Part shown: piece by piece, positions 1 to 13,056 of the stretch
Numbering within the stretch: position 1 is the stretch's first letter
How the letters are laid out: each line of letters starts with the position of its first letter
The notes under the pieces: model-generated
The model's input: only the letters and a program-made list of their open reading frames with translations
What the model was told of the DNA's origin: nothing
Databases searched by the model: none
DNA from: Symbiodinium natans
Taxonomy: Eukaryota > Sar > Dinophyceae > Suessiales > Symbiodiniaceae
DNA: 64,000 nt
Assembly (NCBI GenBank): GCA_905221605.1
Contig: CAJNDS010000306.1
Location: 95,418 to 159,417, forward strand
Direction of reading: 5' to 3'
Made by a program: the position numbers and the translations under genes

Positions 1-2415
1 TTAAGCTCGAAATTGAGTTTGGTGTCTGATGCAAATCTCCCAAGCTTCGGACAAAAATGAGGTTCTCAAGCTTGACCTGACGGCTTCAGGTCAAAGTAAA
101 CTTCTCGCTGATGATGCCAGCCCGGGATGCCAACCTGTGATCCTTCGGCTTTGGCCACGACCCGTTCTTCGGAGCAAAGCGGAAAACGTCCCAACCGGAC
201 AGTTAGACTTAGAGTTGGCTGCTTTTGGGAGAGGGTGAGGACTGATTCAGGTAAGGATTCCGTGCGTTTTGTTTTGGGGTTGGTATCATACCGTGGTGGT
301 GCAAAAGGTGTCTTGCGCATAGCAGCCTCGAGATTCTCCCTCCTTCGGACATGCGCCATGACTGTAAACGATCCAGTGTCGCCCTCCATCCTTCAAATTA
401 AGAGGCCTTTGGATGCAAAAAGGGTTGGCCTCAATCGTGGTCTGAACTGGCAACTGCAGTAAGCAGTAAGCAGGCAACATGCTGCATTGCTTGCTCAAGA
501 AGGTGTCTTACGTCCCATGGTCTTCTTACACAGATGCAACGGACGCACTGCTCTAGCGATGTGTCACGGGCAGCGGGCAGCAAATCAACGGTCTCCAAGG
601 GTCAGGGCATCAAGGGAATACTTGGAGGCTTGTAGAGATGTACCCGCCGATCGGTCCGGTCCAACTCCTGGCTCAGTGCTGAAGGCTACCTGCCAAGTGC
701 TGATGGACATGGGAAGCACCTTCGTGTAGAATTCGCATTAAGAGTGCTCATCATGGTAGTCTCCCCCCCAACGCAGCTAGTCTCTGCACAGATGCTCAAC
801 GCCATAGGCTGAAGGAGTGTTGCAACTTGTCATGACCACTCGAACACAGTCACCTTAACACACAGGACATTGCGTCCTGGACCCGATGTCTCATCGGGAA
901 TGCCCTGCAAGATCCTCTGTCAAAGCTCCAAACGCAGGTGCGGTTAAGGCTTAAGAAGAGAACAGATCTAGGCAGCCCGCGCCCTGTGACCTCGGCATCC
1001 ACAGACCAGCTGTCCAGTGAGCTCAAATGAACGACGATGACCACAGCGCTGCCGAAGGCCGAGCTTGCAAGCGCCTGCTGCAATGCTTTCCTGTAAAAGG
1101 TTCTCTGTCCTACGTCCGTGCTACTGTAGAGACAAGGGGGCCGAGGCGGCAGGAAGACAGGTATGCTTGGGATTGCATGGGACCTGTGCCATGTGTGGAT
1201 TTGCAAATTCGGCTTGCTATTGTGCGTTTAGGGACTTGATGAGAATCCGTGTCTGGGAACATCCAAGAGCCCTTTGAGCGGGATCCGGGAGGCCACGACC
1301 GGTGCCTGCCACGTGGAAGAGGCCTTCATTCTCAAGGCGCCGGCTTTGCTGATTCATGCCTTCCCAGCCGAAATTCTTGTAGCCTGTGCATGTGTTCGAC
1401 AGAGGTTGCTTAAACACCAATGATCATCCACCTGCACCTTGACGAAATGGCTCCTACTGCGCTCGAGCAAGAGCCTATTTGAAGGATTTGCACCCCACAT
1501 GTAGAGTCCATGTAGAGGGGCACATCACGTCTCCAAAAAGAAGGTCCTGCGCGATGTGGTGGATCAGGAGATTCTGAAGAAGGTGGAGGCATCGTGGTGC
1601 GGGGCGACGGAATATTCTTGCGGCAGATACGCTTTACAGTAACTCCATTGTAGGAGCCTGTTGGCTCAATATCTGAGTGGACAGAAGTCTTGTTTTCCCT
1701 CTTCTCCTTCACATTAGCGTGTGCCCCTCTGAGTGGGCAATCAGTGAGCAAGTGTAGGCGGCTCGGTGCTCTCCCTACAAGGTTGCACTTCCCTTGAGCG
1801 CTGATGTGTCTGACCTTCAGGGTTTGGATTTTCATGCGGTCCTTCCAGTGTTCCAGGCTTGCGCAACGCACACCTTTCCGACGTAGTTGCCAGTTGCTGG
1901 TGCAGGCTGGCTCAGAGCTCGAATCGCAGTTGGAGGCCATCCTAGCTAGTTTCTTTCATGACAAGAAGGAGCCAAAACTTGCCATACATTCTGTCTACAG
2001 CTTAAACCTGACACCGCAGACTGCGACTGGTTTGGGACACCAGTCATGTCCAAGGGAAAAACACCACGCGCACAGAGTTTTTGTGCAAGCATGTAAGTGG
2101 CTAACACCGGACCTTTTGACGGTGAAGCGTTAATGACAAAGTAGTGTCAAGGGAAGGCAGCCTCTGAGATTTCCTTTCCTGTCAAGGGGATCATCGGTGT
2201 GTTTCAAGCTCATTCAGGCGCCCATAACTTATCATTTTGAGAAGCTCCCAAATCATTACAGGAATTGCAGGACCTCCGACCTGCCGTAGCAGGAGCGCCG
2301 CGCAACAAGCTGCAAGAGCTCACAACAGCCCGAGGTCATCCTAGGTCCTGACCTGAACCCCAAGCTGTCCCCACATCATCCTATATCCTTTTTGGTCCTT
2401 TGGGCGCTTATTAAG
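1..2415. other. Stretch without a supported gene
   Basis: Unique-looking sequence of mixed composition. Open frames are short and overlap on both strands, as expected by chance. A minus-strand frame at 1410-1940 has a stretch faintly like a decayed CCHC zinc knuckle, but the cysteine spacing is wrong. A short ATG frame at 1027 (MNDDDHSAAEGRACKRLLQC) ends near a possible GT donor at 1093 and could be a first exon of the armadillo gene that follows. That is only a guess. Confidence 0.3.
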
Positions 2416-2899
2416 GCCCTCTGGGATCTCTGCGTCGACGAGGCCACGGCTCAGGCGGTCGTTGGCTTTCAAGGCCTGGAGATCCTTTTGCAGGCAAGCT
2501 GTGGGCCGGTGGGGAGCGGATTGAGAGGTTGGGAAGGGGGTTGCGGCTTTGGGGGTTCTGGGTTAGCTGCAACGGTCGCTATGTGTGCTGTGAATTATGC
2601 GCCCTTGAGACCTTCAGCTTCGTGCCCATCCTTTCCGCATGAGTATGTAAAGAGCTTCACAAAAGACAACGCTAGGGCAGACCATGAAGGGCGTGTCAAG
2701 CATCGTGCGACCTGGCATGTCGTGTGCCTGATGAGTCAAGCAAGCAGCTTCCCCAACGGACAACAGGCCCTAGCGGGGGTCTACCCGCGGTTTACGTCAC
2801 ACCGAGCCCTGTTCCTCACGAGGCGTCCTCCTTGGGCGAGGGCCGCATCGCGGAGGCGGCGCTGGGCGCCGTGGCGAACGCCGGGCCCTTCCGGCTCCG
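2416..2899 (+). CDS. Armadillo-repeat protein fragment, two inferred exons
   Basis: Proposed exons are 2416-2493 and 2823-2899, joined by a 329-nt GC-AG intron at phase 0. Exon 1 (78 nt, after an AG that follows a T-rich run) encodes ALWDLCVDEATAQAVVGF plus GLEILLQ. Exon 2 is very GC-rich and encodes EGRIAEAALGAVANAG, ending at a GT donor. Joined, the two give the amphipathic helix pattern of an armadillo repeat, with the typical Ala/Leu spacing and the A-N pair near the helix end. Armadillo proteins are superhelical scaffolds that bind other proteins, and no partner can be named here. The start, the other repeats and the stop were not found, so this may be part of a longer gene or a relic. 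The frame match across the intron is the main support. Confidence 0.45.
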
Positions 2900-5019
2900 G
2901 TAGTTGCAGTATCTCCGTGGTTGATGGTTCGGCTTCAAAATTCAAGGTACCTGAACGCACAGGCATGCACCGTGTAGGATTAGGAACTGCGGTTTGGGGT
3001 GTCTTCATGGGTATGGGACGCAGGAGCACGAAGCTACTTCCAGCGGAGCGTAGGTCACTGGGATAGGTGGAAGAAGCGAAGCATGAAACACAGAGCCGAG
3101 ATGAAGAATGCGCAATGCCATGTCACCGAGTGCATGAATCCATGTGCTTAGCCTAGTTGATTTCGAGTTGTTTACGTTGAATCTCCTTTCCTTGATTCAT
3201 AGTACGAGTATGCATAACACAGCTAATCATGAAAGCCTTTCACATGGGCATCTTGCTCGTCCAGCTGGACCAAAAAAATGGCCTTTCCGTGCATGGCATC
3301 TTGTACAATGTACCCATGTTTCTCAGCCTAGTGACCAAGAGGACTATTTGAAAGCCCGCTAGCTTTCGTTGGCCTCTTTTTTTAGCTAGCTTGAGTTTCT
3401 CTGCTTGCTTTTGACGCCCACGGCCCACTGCAATCTGTGCAGATTGATATCCATGAGGCAGGACCAGCGTCGTGAACTGAAGATGGAGGGATGTTGACGC
3501 AACGGTCAGAAACGATAGTATAGAGCTCAAACAGGGTTTGACAGAATCAGCTTCAACCTACGTTGAACAAGCCTGATTTTTGGCAACTGCCTCTTGAGAA
3601 TCTTTACAATGTCTTGCGTGACCTCGACAGCGCATCCTTGCAGGACCTCACCTCGCGTCCGCGTGCCGAGTCGAACTTGCACGCGTGTCAACTACTCGCA
3701 TGCGATGTTAAGTTTTGCACGCATGCCACTTTAGCCTGTTCTGATTTCAGGACGTCATGTCCGAGGCTGTAGCCTCCTGGAATTTCGACATTTTGTCTCC
3801 CGGTGTTACGCGCCTGGTAAAAACGTTGGCTGCGAAGTCATGCAAGATCTAGGTTATTTCTATAAAGCCCGTAATAGGATTCTGAGGTAACCTACCAAAA
3901 GAAAGGCAAAGGGTTCCTATATAGTACCTTTAGGGCCCACATTTATACTTTGTAGGTATATGGACCCTGAAGGTTTGCTTGGCCAAGTTGTGTAGGCTCA
4001 GTGTTCGGTGGGGCAGTTTCCACAACGCAGCACAGATTTTTGCAGCTTCTGTTCGCAGATTTTGTTATTTTTGTTAAAAGCAGAAACAGATTCCAACCTT
4101 TTGGGGATTCCCAGCCCACAAGCTGCCGACTCAACCATACCCTAAAACCCTACGTGCAGTTTTTACACCCTTCAACCCCTGTGGAAACATGAGCCACAAG
4201 CCCACGATTGGCTTGGCCCGACACCGACATCTATGCCCCTTCCAACATGCCTAACTAGGATTATTGAGGCCCGGAGGTAACGCAACAGGTGGCACTATGG
4301 GGCGGAGGTGAGGGTTTGGAGGGTGTTTCGCGGAGGCTACTGTTGAGGGTTTTTTGCTCGGCGCTGTATTTGCATTTCGGTGACAGTCTCGGTTGCCAGC
4401 GTGCTGTGCTCTTAGTGTGACGGGCGTTGAACTGTCAAACCGTGGTACGACTAATATCTGCATTGCCTTGCATTGCATGACAGCACGTTTGCCTGTTCAG
4501 CATGTTTTGCTTGAGCCAGAACATCCATGCACGTTGTTTGCGCCCAACGTTGACAAGCCGAAGTGGTTGTTCAGAGTTTTGTTCAGCCTTGTGGCTTAAG
4601 TCCACAAACTTGAAGAGTGGATTATTGATATTCGTTGATTGGTCCACCCCATTGCGCACCCTGCACAAGGTCTGCTCACAGTGGGTAGCAAAGCCTCCCT
4701 ACGAGCACCGGCCCCTGGAGTTCAGAATGCACAGTTGAGCTGCTTGGTTTTGGGCAGCTATCTTTCTTCACACCAGCGAAACCTATCAAGAGTCGGGTTG
4801 CAAAAAATTCGACCATCCTTCGAGCGAGTATGTGAACGCTCAAGCGTGGCTTTCAGTCCGAAACAACGGAACTGTATGGTGGGCTTCGCTCCTTGGCGGC
4901 TCAGGCTTGCAGATGTGGGGAAAATCGCGCGAGCTGCAACAAAGCTTGGCACCAAGCCGGTGGTTTACCTGTTGAATTGAAACCCTTTCTTTGCTAAATT
5001 GTTCCGACTGAATCCTTAC
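2900..5019. other. Stretch without a supported gene
   Basis: AT-richer non-coding sequence. The open plus frame at 3563-3772 lacks an ATG. It contains DFWQLPLENLYNVLRDLDSA, vaguely like an F-box helix, with a possible acceptor at 3642. It is too weak to call as a gene. Confidence 0.25.
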
Positions 5020-5072
5020 TTCTCTGCCCCCTCTGCAGACAGCCCCCGTCGCAAAGAGCTCGTGGAACATGC
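5020..5072 (-). CDS. Single candidate exon, unknown protein
   Basis: On the minus strand an AG acceptor (ACAACAACAG) is followed by a 53-nt open stretch reading MFHELFATGAVCRGGRE. It ends at a canonical GTAAGG donor, phase 1 in and phase 0 out. No domain is recognisable in 17 residues. The case rests on the two splice signals and natural-looking composition only. Neighbouring exons were not identified with confidence. Confidence 0.25.
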
Positions 5073-6945
5073 CTGTTGTTGTTTCAAGGGTCGGGGTTTT
5101 TGCAACGTTGCCTTTCCGAGCTGCATTTGTTCTGGACAGCTGTGATGGGAGGACTGCGGGCAAAGAGCTTGAGGTCTGGGGTCTCAAAATGTCAAGTCCC
5201 CAAGGCCCTAAAATCCAAAACGCTTCTCAAGCTCCAAATGCACGGCCATCCTACTGGCCCTTTGATTCGACATTGCTTGACACAATCTGTTTTGGCCTCG
5301 TTGCTACCACTGTTACAAATGTTGGTGGAATTTTGGTTTGTGAGGCCTTCATGGTTTCAGAACTAGAACATGTCAAGGAAAACTGGGACGTGGCGAGGAA
5401 TCCTTTTTGATTGAAGGGGGAGCTCCAGACCGCCGCTGCATATTCAATCCTAAGCATACACTCAATACCCCATTTCCTCAAAGCCACGAGCAACCCAAAG
5501 CTGCAGTTCGCTAAAAGCTGCAAAAATGCTGCGCCAGAATTCTCTCTACCCCTGACGGTGCTGTGGCAGCGCAGGCTGGCTCTGCACAGTCATTTTGCGG
5601 TATTTGGACTGAGGGTGTGGTTTGTTGCTTCGGCACCTTGGTCACAGAGTGGCAGATGGGTAGACTCCAACGATGACTGTATGTACACATCCGGGGACCT
5701 CTTGCAGTTTCTCTTCTGTTCCTTGAATTCGAGGCAGGACGCGAGATGTGCCCGCTGACAAACTGTTGATACTTATCATTGGTGAGTTTGCAAAGGGGTC
5801 CTGGCTTGTGGGGTTGGAGTCCCGACAACGTTGGAGCGAAGGGCGAACCGTGTGCTCCTTCCTGCCCGCAAGGCTCTTCGCATTGTTTTTGCCTTGCGCC
5901 TGGGCTGAGAGTGTGCTCGTGGGTTTGCGCAGAGGCGAATAAAGATGCATGCAGAGCTTGCAGCTCCAGCCAGTGTTGAGATGGCTCCCAAAAGAGTAGA
6001 CAAAAAGAGTTAGCAGATACCATCTCCGTTTTCTGACCATGCGCCACCCCCTAGCACCCAAACCATAACAACTTATGCCTCAACCTCCAACGCGCCGAAA
6101 GACCCCAACCCAAGAACCAAATGATGCAACCCATACGATAGAACCACGCAAACCGCCCTTAGAAGATAGCAAACTCAAGCATACAGCATGCCACCCGATG
6201 GAAAACCTTATAGGTACACTATGGTTACAACCGTATTCCTAAACCTTTTTCCGGTTAAAGATATTTTGTTGGAGAAGTCCATTTGCATTTTCTGCTGTTA
6301 AGAGTTTCGGGGTGGGTGTTATGGGTTTTCTATAGGGTGCGGCATGCTATGGGGTTGAGTGTGCAAGTTTTAGGGGGTATGCGGGGTTCCAAAGTATGGT
6401 TTTCATCATGTTTGTCTTGAGTTGGGTTTTTCGGTGGGTTGGAGGTTGAGGTATAGGTTGTTGTGGTTTGGCTGTTAGGGGGTGGTGCATGGTTAGGAAT
6501 GGAAATGGTATCTGCCTGAGCAGGTGGATCATGACATCGGATAACTTCAATGTCCACAAATCAAGATATGTTGTCGCTTCAGTTACGCTTCTAGATCGTC
6601 AGTTGTCTGCGGATTTGCGAAGTCCTGCTCGTAGAAACCACAGTGCTCTTGGAGTGCTTTGATGCTTTCACCAGGCTGTGCTGCACCGAAGCTCCCACGT
6701 GGGGTGCCGAGAGAGTGGAATATTTGTGGAACCGTTCTCTGGCTTCTGATGAACAATGTACACTCGATTAGCCTATTGACTTTGCACATGAACTAAGACC
6801 CGATTGCATCCCAGGACCGTGTTGTGGAATCCAGAGGTAGTGGAGCCGAGGCCTCAGCACACCTCCAGTACAGAGCTGGACGAGGTTTGGCTTGGGGTGT
6901 TCGGGTTTAGGCCAGGTTCGCCACTAGCTATTCCAGCAAGTGACC

Positions 6946-7380
6946 ATGGTTTTCAAAGCATACCGGATCTACAGGCCGCTCAAGCCATCAACAAGCGTCG
7001 TTCCTCTAGACAAAAGTCCTTTTCGTGCATTCGTCCCGCATCCCACATTGTCTTCCGCAAGCTTTGAACCTTATGATCCTGCACTCAAACAACACAAGCC
7101 CTTTTCAAAGATGAGGCGCTACGTCTTCATAATGGAGAATTCCCTACGGTGGGATGCCGTCGGGGACTCGCCCTCGTTGTCCAAAGGCTTGACTTTGTTG
7201 ATTTTGTTGGAGGCGAATGGGACCTGCAGATCCGTCTGCGCGGCGGATATCATCCCTAAGTCACTTAAGTGCACCATCTGCGCAATTGAGAGGTTTAGGG
7301 CATCTACGCCAGCCTTCCTTGGGTTGGGGGGATCTGGGGACTTTTTTTTTCCACGTTTGCGGGTTCAACCTCTACATTGA
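6946..7380 (+). CDS. Open reading frame, 144 residues, unknown
   Basis: ATG at 6946 in a CCATGG context, open to a stop at 7380. The product is mixed (basic N-terminal third, no clear membrane segment, a few cysteines near the C-terminus) and matches no family I know. A frame of this length can arise by chance in 64 kb, so this is a weak call. The region 5073-6945 before it shows nothing firmer. Confidence 0.15.
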   Translation: MVFKAYRIYRPLKPSTSVVPLDKSPFRAFVPHPTLSSASFEPYDPALKQHKPFSKMRRYVFIMENSLRWDAVGDSPSLSKGLTLLILLEANGTCRSVCAADIIPKSLKCTICAIERFRASTPAFLGLGGSGDFFFPRLRVQPLH

Positions 7381-10300
7381 CTCTACAATCGGATACCGGG
7401 AATTTCGGTGTCAAGTACGGGCAAGTGGATCCTAGCTGTCACTGGCTGGGCCTGCTCAGCAGGCTGGTGTTCCTGATCAGAAGCACCAATCTCAAGGAGG
7501 AGTGTACTGTTTTTTCGCTGGCCGCTTCGGCGTTCGTACCGCTTTGCAGATTCTCTCTTTTGCTCGCTATAATCAAGTTGCGGGACATTCTTCACAGTCA
7601 ACGTTGGTCCCTTGCATGCTAGGCGTGCTCCCCCCCCCCGAAACAAGGCTCAGGGATAGTGGAGAGTCAGGGAAGCAAACAAGTGGCGGACATGTGCTCC
7701 AAGCACTACTGGTACAAAGGTAGCAAAAGCCCAACAAGTAGTCGCACCATGTGCCCGACAAGTTAGATTCGTAGTATGAAGACGTCCATCTCCAACGGTG
7801 GTGGCACACCGTGCCTCGGATGCAGCCAAGAAATTCTCTGCTGAACTTGCCTGCCAGAGTGGCATGCTCGGACAGTACTGTACCAAGACTGCCAGTAGTT
7901 GCTGGCAGGGTTGACGGCTCCTGGTCCTTCTTTGGGGTTGTGGAAGATTCGACGTCGCCAGGTGTGTCGATTGTAAACCTTCACGTCAAGCATGCTTAGT
8001 GCTCACCACTTTAACCACGATCTGCAATGACGAGTTTGTGTCCCACCGGCTCCACTGCTTGGAAAATCGACGTGCAACCGCGTTGGTGTTCCAGCTTATT
8101 GATTGAGGTCCTCCGTAGATCATTGCACGCATGTCTTCTTCACGCCTGCTCTTCGTGTGTGTGTGTGTGCCTCTTTTTCGCGCTCAGGGTGACCACATTC
8201 CAATGCAGGTTGAGAAGACTCCTTGCACATTTGGCCCGCATGTGGTACTCGAGCAAGACTCACACACCGCCATACTGGCCATACTGCGCTACTCGTGTTG
8301 AGAATGCAAGGTTTTGAGGCTTGGGCTTCGTGGTCAAATTCTATGCCTCTACAGTCCTTCACAATGTTGGATGGAGCCTGTCTTGTCTTTGGGGCTCGGA
8401 CGTCAGCATCTCGGTCAGCTGAAGCTACACATGCTGAACTCTGTAGCTTTCGCATGGGGCCCCAGAAGACCTCGACGTAGCTGACACGCAACAGCAGCAG
8501 TAAGAAGATGTAGCTGTCAGAATCGTAAGGCTCCTTGGACATGCCAAGCCGGCTCTCCGAGAAGCTCTCGGAACTCGTGCATTGGACATCCGGCTGCAGA
8601 AGGTTGTCCACTTTCAAAGCTGCACGGCCTTGCGCTTGTTACTCGATGCCCTCACGTTCGAGCCTTGTATTGCTGTGGGCAGGTTCTGCATTCATTCGTT
8701 GAATAGCACATGCGGGCACATGCTTGCACCTACCCATGCGCTGTGCTGAATGTCAGAAACATGTAAGTATCCTGAAGTTCACCTCAAGAATAGCCTCTGG
8801 GTGTTGAATGCCTTTAAGTCTGAACTGGCCGAAGCCAGATCGCAGAGGTGGGCATGATATTCTTCGAAGTTGCGGGGGGTCCCTACGGTGCCGAACCTGT
8901 CGTCCGCAAAGGCCGCGCCGGGTGCAACACGTCTGCTTTGTGAGTTTGGGGGTTCAGGGATTTTGAGGGGCCCCAAACCTAAAGTGTCGTTGTCAGAGGT
9001 GGGCCCTTTCTGGCAATCTTGGGCTTCCTGTTCATCCCGCTGATCTGGTCCTTGCCCATCGCAGATTCTTGGACCAACTTCGTTTCTGAAGTCTGGGAGT
9101 TTGTATATTTGTTTGTAAGTTTGTTTATAAACAAACAACATGTGCAGACATATAAAATGCCTGCTCAGGACTCATCATATTCGTTGAACAGCAATGAGTA
9201 GAACTCAACCTTAATTGTGGTTCCCTGCCACGGTGAAAACAGGCAAATAGTATGAATATGTTAATTACATACCTGGAGGTCCGGTATATTTCCCGAACTA
9301 TGTGTTAAAGTTCGACACTCGAAGCAGAAAGCTAATTTGCGTCGTTATATTTGTTGGCAGTCCAAGTTCTATGATAAAAGAAATCATTCCGCTCGGCCCT
9401 ATTTCCAGTACTGATGTATGCTGTATCATCATGTCAGTTTCATAGTTGAGCTTCCGTTCTGCTTACTCTTAATTAGGGGACATGAGTGTTCAAGGGCATG
9501 ATTCAAAAAGTTCTAGTGCGGAATCTCATTGCATGCATAAGTTAAAAGCCAGTCGATATTGTTACTCAATTTAGTGGAAGGGCTCAGGTTCCCGAAGCTT
9601 CGGATGTAGGATTTTGTTGCTGACGGTTCAGGATTTGAAGTCGAGACCTCAAGTCAAGATTCTTCATGGCCCCAAACGTTCCCAAGCCGTGCAGCAACGG
9701 GCTCATTGTTGCATGGCCTTCCTCTAAAGAGTCGCAAGCACGATCCAGCGAGCCCAAACCTTAAACACAAAAGCTCAACATCTTTCACGCATATTGTGAA
9801 AGAATGTGAAAAATGTTCGTACTATTCTGACTATTCACATGATGCACACTATTCATATCAATCACATATTTCATACTGTTCATATATTATCAGACTATTC
9901 ATATTATTCATATTATAAGGGCCACACCGGCTCGACCGCCTACATAGAGATTGCTCGGCACATTTCATCACGAAGGAGGGGCCTTCCTCAGCAAGGATAG
10001 TTTCGCAGCATGTTTCACGAAAAACAGTACTCCGTAAAGCGCACCAAACCCAGAGCACCTGATGCTCCCGAACTCTGTAGGTTGGCCCTCTCGACCACCT
10101 CTGGGACCCATAGAAGCCTAAGATCAGGTCATGACCGCAGAGCTCTGCAGCCACGACCCCCATGTCGGCTTGGACCCTAGACTCCACATGTCGAAGTGCC
10201 CTCAACAGGGATGCACCGAGCAGGGTTTTAAGGTTTAGTCGCAGGGAGAGGGGTAGTGGAGAAGGTGCCCCACAGCAAGAATGAGCTACGGTTACCGCCA

Positions 10301-11500
10301 TCGGGACGCAAGATTTCAAGCACCTGACTGGTCGCAGGTGGGAAAATCCACTTTGTGCACAAATGCTGGGGTCCTTGGATTGGCTGGATGAACGGCAGCT
10401 TAGATGGCATTCCAGCAAGCCACAGCACTTGACGATCGAAGTCCCTAACGGCCCGAACACACCGGTCATTTTGAATAAGCCGCACTGCACACACCGTCTC
10501 TCCTCTCGATCTCTCTGTGTCTACTGAGTCTGCTGCTGTTGCCGAAGCTCATCCCATTAGACTCTTGCCATGGCCGTCCTAATCCCAGGTTTGAGTCTTG
10601 AGGGGAACTCGGCCTCACAAAACGGATCCCCGTCCAGGATGGTTCAACGCGGTCAGCAACGTCTTCGAAGCTCGTGCTGGTTCAAATTGGTTCAACCTCT
10701 TCACGGCTGCGAAGGTTTTAGGTTACGTCGTTGGATGCCGAGTAGTTAACCCGTCTCGGCTGAGCATTCCAATTCTTGTGATGGCTACCTGTGACCAGCG
10801 CTCTTTCTGCACTTCAAGCCAACAACTTTCATCAGGACTTGACGCAAGCGTGCTCAAGCAACGTTCGCTATGCCAAGGACGTGGCCACACTGCCTGCAAT
10901 GGCCTTGGGCTACCTCGAGGTGCTGATAGGCATGCAGCTGCAGACTTTCGGCATGTGCGAGAGTTGCTAGTGAGGTACAGTGTCCTAGGACTGTGCGGGG
11001 CTTGTCTTGAAGCTATAGCTGCTATAGAATAGACTATTGTCGAGCTTAGCATTTCAGAAGGTATGCCGCTCTCGTCTACCCAGCGCTGGTGGACCAGCTT
11101 CGCACTGGTGGCAGCGGCAACAGCGGTGGCACTTGAAACATGGTAGGAATCTCGATGTAAATCAGGTCGCTCGTGCAGACTGAACAACCAGCAGCTGAGT
11201 CCGTTGCCCAACTGAGGCAGTAGTGACCAATGTTGCCGGAGTGGAGATTGCATCCTGGCAGCAAGTAGGGTTTGAATGCAGTCGAGACCCAAAAGCGTTA
11301 TGTCCTAAGTTGTCGAAATCGTTTGACGACAAGTGGCTCGCTTCAGCAAAAAGCACGAAAAGGCACCTCGGCTCGGCTGCCCATGCTACCCCGATCAATT
11401 TATCAGCTTTGGTCGTGCTTTCCATACTATATGACTTCTCCACTGAAAGTGCTCGGATCCCCAGTGCTCGGCCGCTGGAGACCCCAACGCTCAAACCCAG
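7381..11500. other. Long stretch without a supported gene
   Basis: No frame here has both domain likeness and splice support. Minus frames up to 210 codons (9858-10490) and 189 codons (10723-11292) exist, but their composition is unremarkable and the expected number of such frames by chance is near one. A short acceptor-led plus stretch at 8212-8301 (VEKTPCTFGPHVVLEQDSHT) might be an exon. Confidence 0.3.
9827..9917. repeat. Imperfect ATTCATAT-type AT-rich repeat
   Basis: About 90 bp of loosely repeated units such as CTATTCATAT and TATTCATATT. It is a degenerate microsatellite with no coding content. Confidence 0.6.
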
Positions 11501-13056
11501 GTCGGTGGCGTCTCCTACGTCCTGTGCATCATCGTGTGCTTACCTGCCGTACTCCTCGTTCTGCGGCTTGGCGTGAGGGAGTTGGGGAAGATGGGGGAGA
11601 GGGGGGAGATGGGGAGTCGGGTGTCAGGTTGTGAGGCAAGGACGAGGGCTGTAAGACCACCCGAAAAGCCACATCCCTCCAACTTGCTGAGATTCGGCCT
11701 CAAGGGCTCAGGGCTGCTCAGCCCTTTTGATTAGGACATGATCAGGAGTGGTCGAGGGTCAATAACCTGGTGCTTAATGAGGTGGAACCGTTCGATTCAG
11801 TGGAATTTCTGGGGCATTGGGTTTGGCTTGCTCAGAGCGAACCTCGAGTTTCCGAAGAGAGACCCTAGCAGCTAACGGAGTTGCACCACATTGAAGTCTA
11901 TTGGGCCCTTGGCGGCATGGAGCGCGCGTGTCCTTTCCGAATCTTTCCTGGAGATCTCACGCAGTTCATACAGTGTCATATAGTAGCCCTCAACGACGAG
12001 AGGATCGGCACCCCGGAGCTGGGAGGTTTTCCGACAGATGTCCACTACCCGGAGGTGCCACCAGCTTCACTTGGATATGTCACAGTCGTGCTTTGGAGCT
12101 TTCTCGCGGGTGCATGGGTCACGCTAGATTCAGACGAGGGTTGCGGCGTTCTTCGGATACCTTCTGATCGGAAATCGGGGATGGAGCCTATGCCTTTGAA
12201 ACGCAACGCCTGTGAACGCAAGATCCCTGAAGTCCCCCAATTTTAAACATGCTTGGACGCACGTAGACCGCTTGCCAGGTGATGTGGCTGCACTTTCTGA
12301 CATCGTTGATGTGGAATACATCAGGCTTGTTCCTGCTGGACCTGAAAAGATGCACTGTGTAGCTTCTCCGAGCTTCGGGCAACTGAGCATGAGAGATTTG
12401 CTCCTGCAGATAAGCTGAGAGCTGCAATAAACAATGCATCTCTGCCCTCCTCTGAAGGACAGGAGTTGGGGTGACTTGGAATGCGACCCTAAAAGCCTCT
12501 TAAAGCCATTGCCAGAAGAGTCAACGTGGAGTCTGTCTCTGGTAGTGTTGTCAATGGTGCGATGACTTTTGTTTTTCGTCATCTTCTTAAGGCTCTGCTC
12601 TCCAGGATTTCTATCCCATCGACCACGTGCCGTGAACGACTCTCTAGACTCTCTGAACCCTGAACCCTCCAAGGGCCTGAACCCCCGGCCCGGCCAAAGC
12701 AGCACTGGAGCCGATCGCAGGCTTTGATGACGCCGGTGCGTCTGCAGCTGAGGCCATTTGTGCGTATAAGGGGCTAAGCCAAAAAAACCATTGTTAAATA
12801 AGCTACCGGTGTATTTCCATGATCGCAGGGGGTATAGTGATGCTGTGGAACCTCTGAAACACCAAATCCGCCAAGCCCAAGTCAAGCGGAACTGATGTGT
12901 TCATGCTCTCCAAATGTTTAATCGCCACAAGCCCGACACTTAGAGAATTGTCGACCTTTGAAAGCAACTAACTTTCGCACAGGCTTGTTCCCTTTGCAGG
13001 TGCACGCGCCCGCGAAGATTTATCCCAGAGCGAAGCTCGGCTGCACCATCACAGGG
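11501..13056 (+). CDS. Membrane protein, candidate exons
   Basis: Four inferred exons, all phase-compatible. Exon 11501-11572 (72 nt, acceptor AACCCAG, donor GTGAGG, phase 0-0) encodes one hydrophobic helix, including SYVLCIIVCLPAVLLVLRLG, a clear transmembrane segment. The second exon starts at 11871 after an AG and reads LTELHHIEVYWALGGMERAC. It stays open into a second hydrophobic stretch YVTVVLWSFLAGAW, with GT donors near 12077 and 12118. Exon 12279-12358 (acceptor TTGCCAG, donor GTAGCT) reads DVAALSDIVDVEYIRLVPAG. Exon 13000-13056 follows a strong pyrimidine-rich acceptor and reads VHAPAKIYPRAKLGCTITG, with a GT donor. A hydrophobic stretch at 13278-13379 (LGISVALVTALYATW), after another strong acceptor, may belong too but is out of phase. 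The first exon is the most convincing; family unknown. Confidence 0.4.

Noticed and set aside
1410-1940. Possible CCHC zinc knuckle of a retrotransposon gag
   Set aside because: The second cysteine and correct spacing are missing, and no protease or reverse transcriptase lies nearby.
9858-10490. 210-codon minus-strand frame
   Set aside because: It ends in the AT-rich repeat at 9.83-9.92 kb and has no domain or codon bias; about one such frame is expected by chance.
12130-12885. 251-codon minus-strand frame
   Set aside because: Composition is not protein-like, it overlaps a better-supported plus exon at 12279-12358, and a frame of this length is not surprising in 64 kb.
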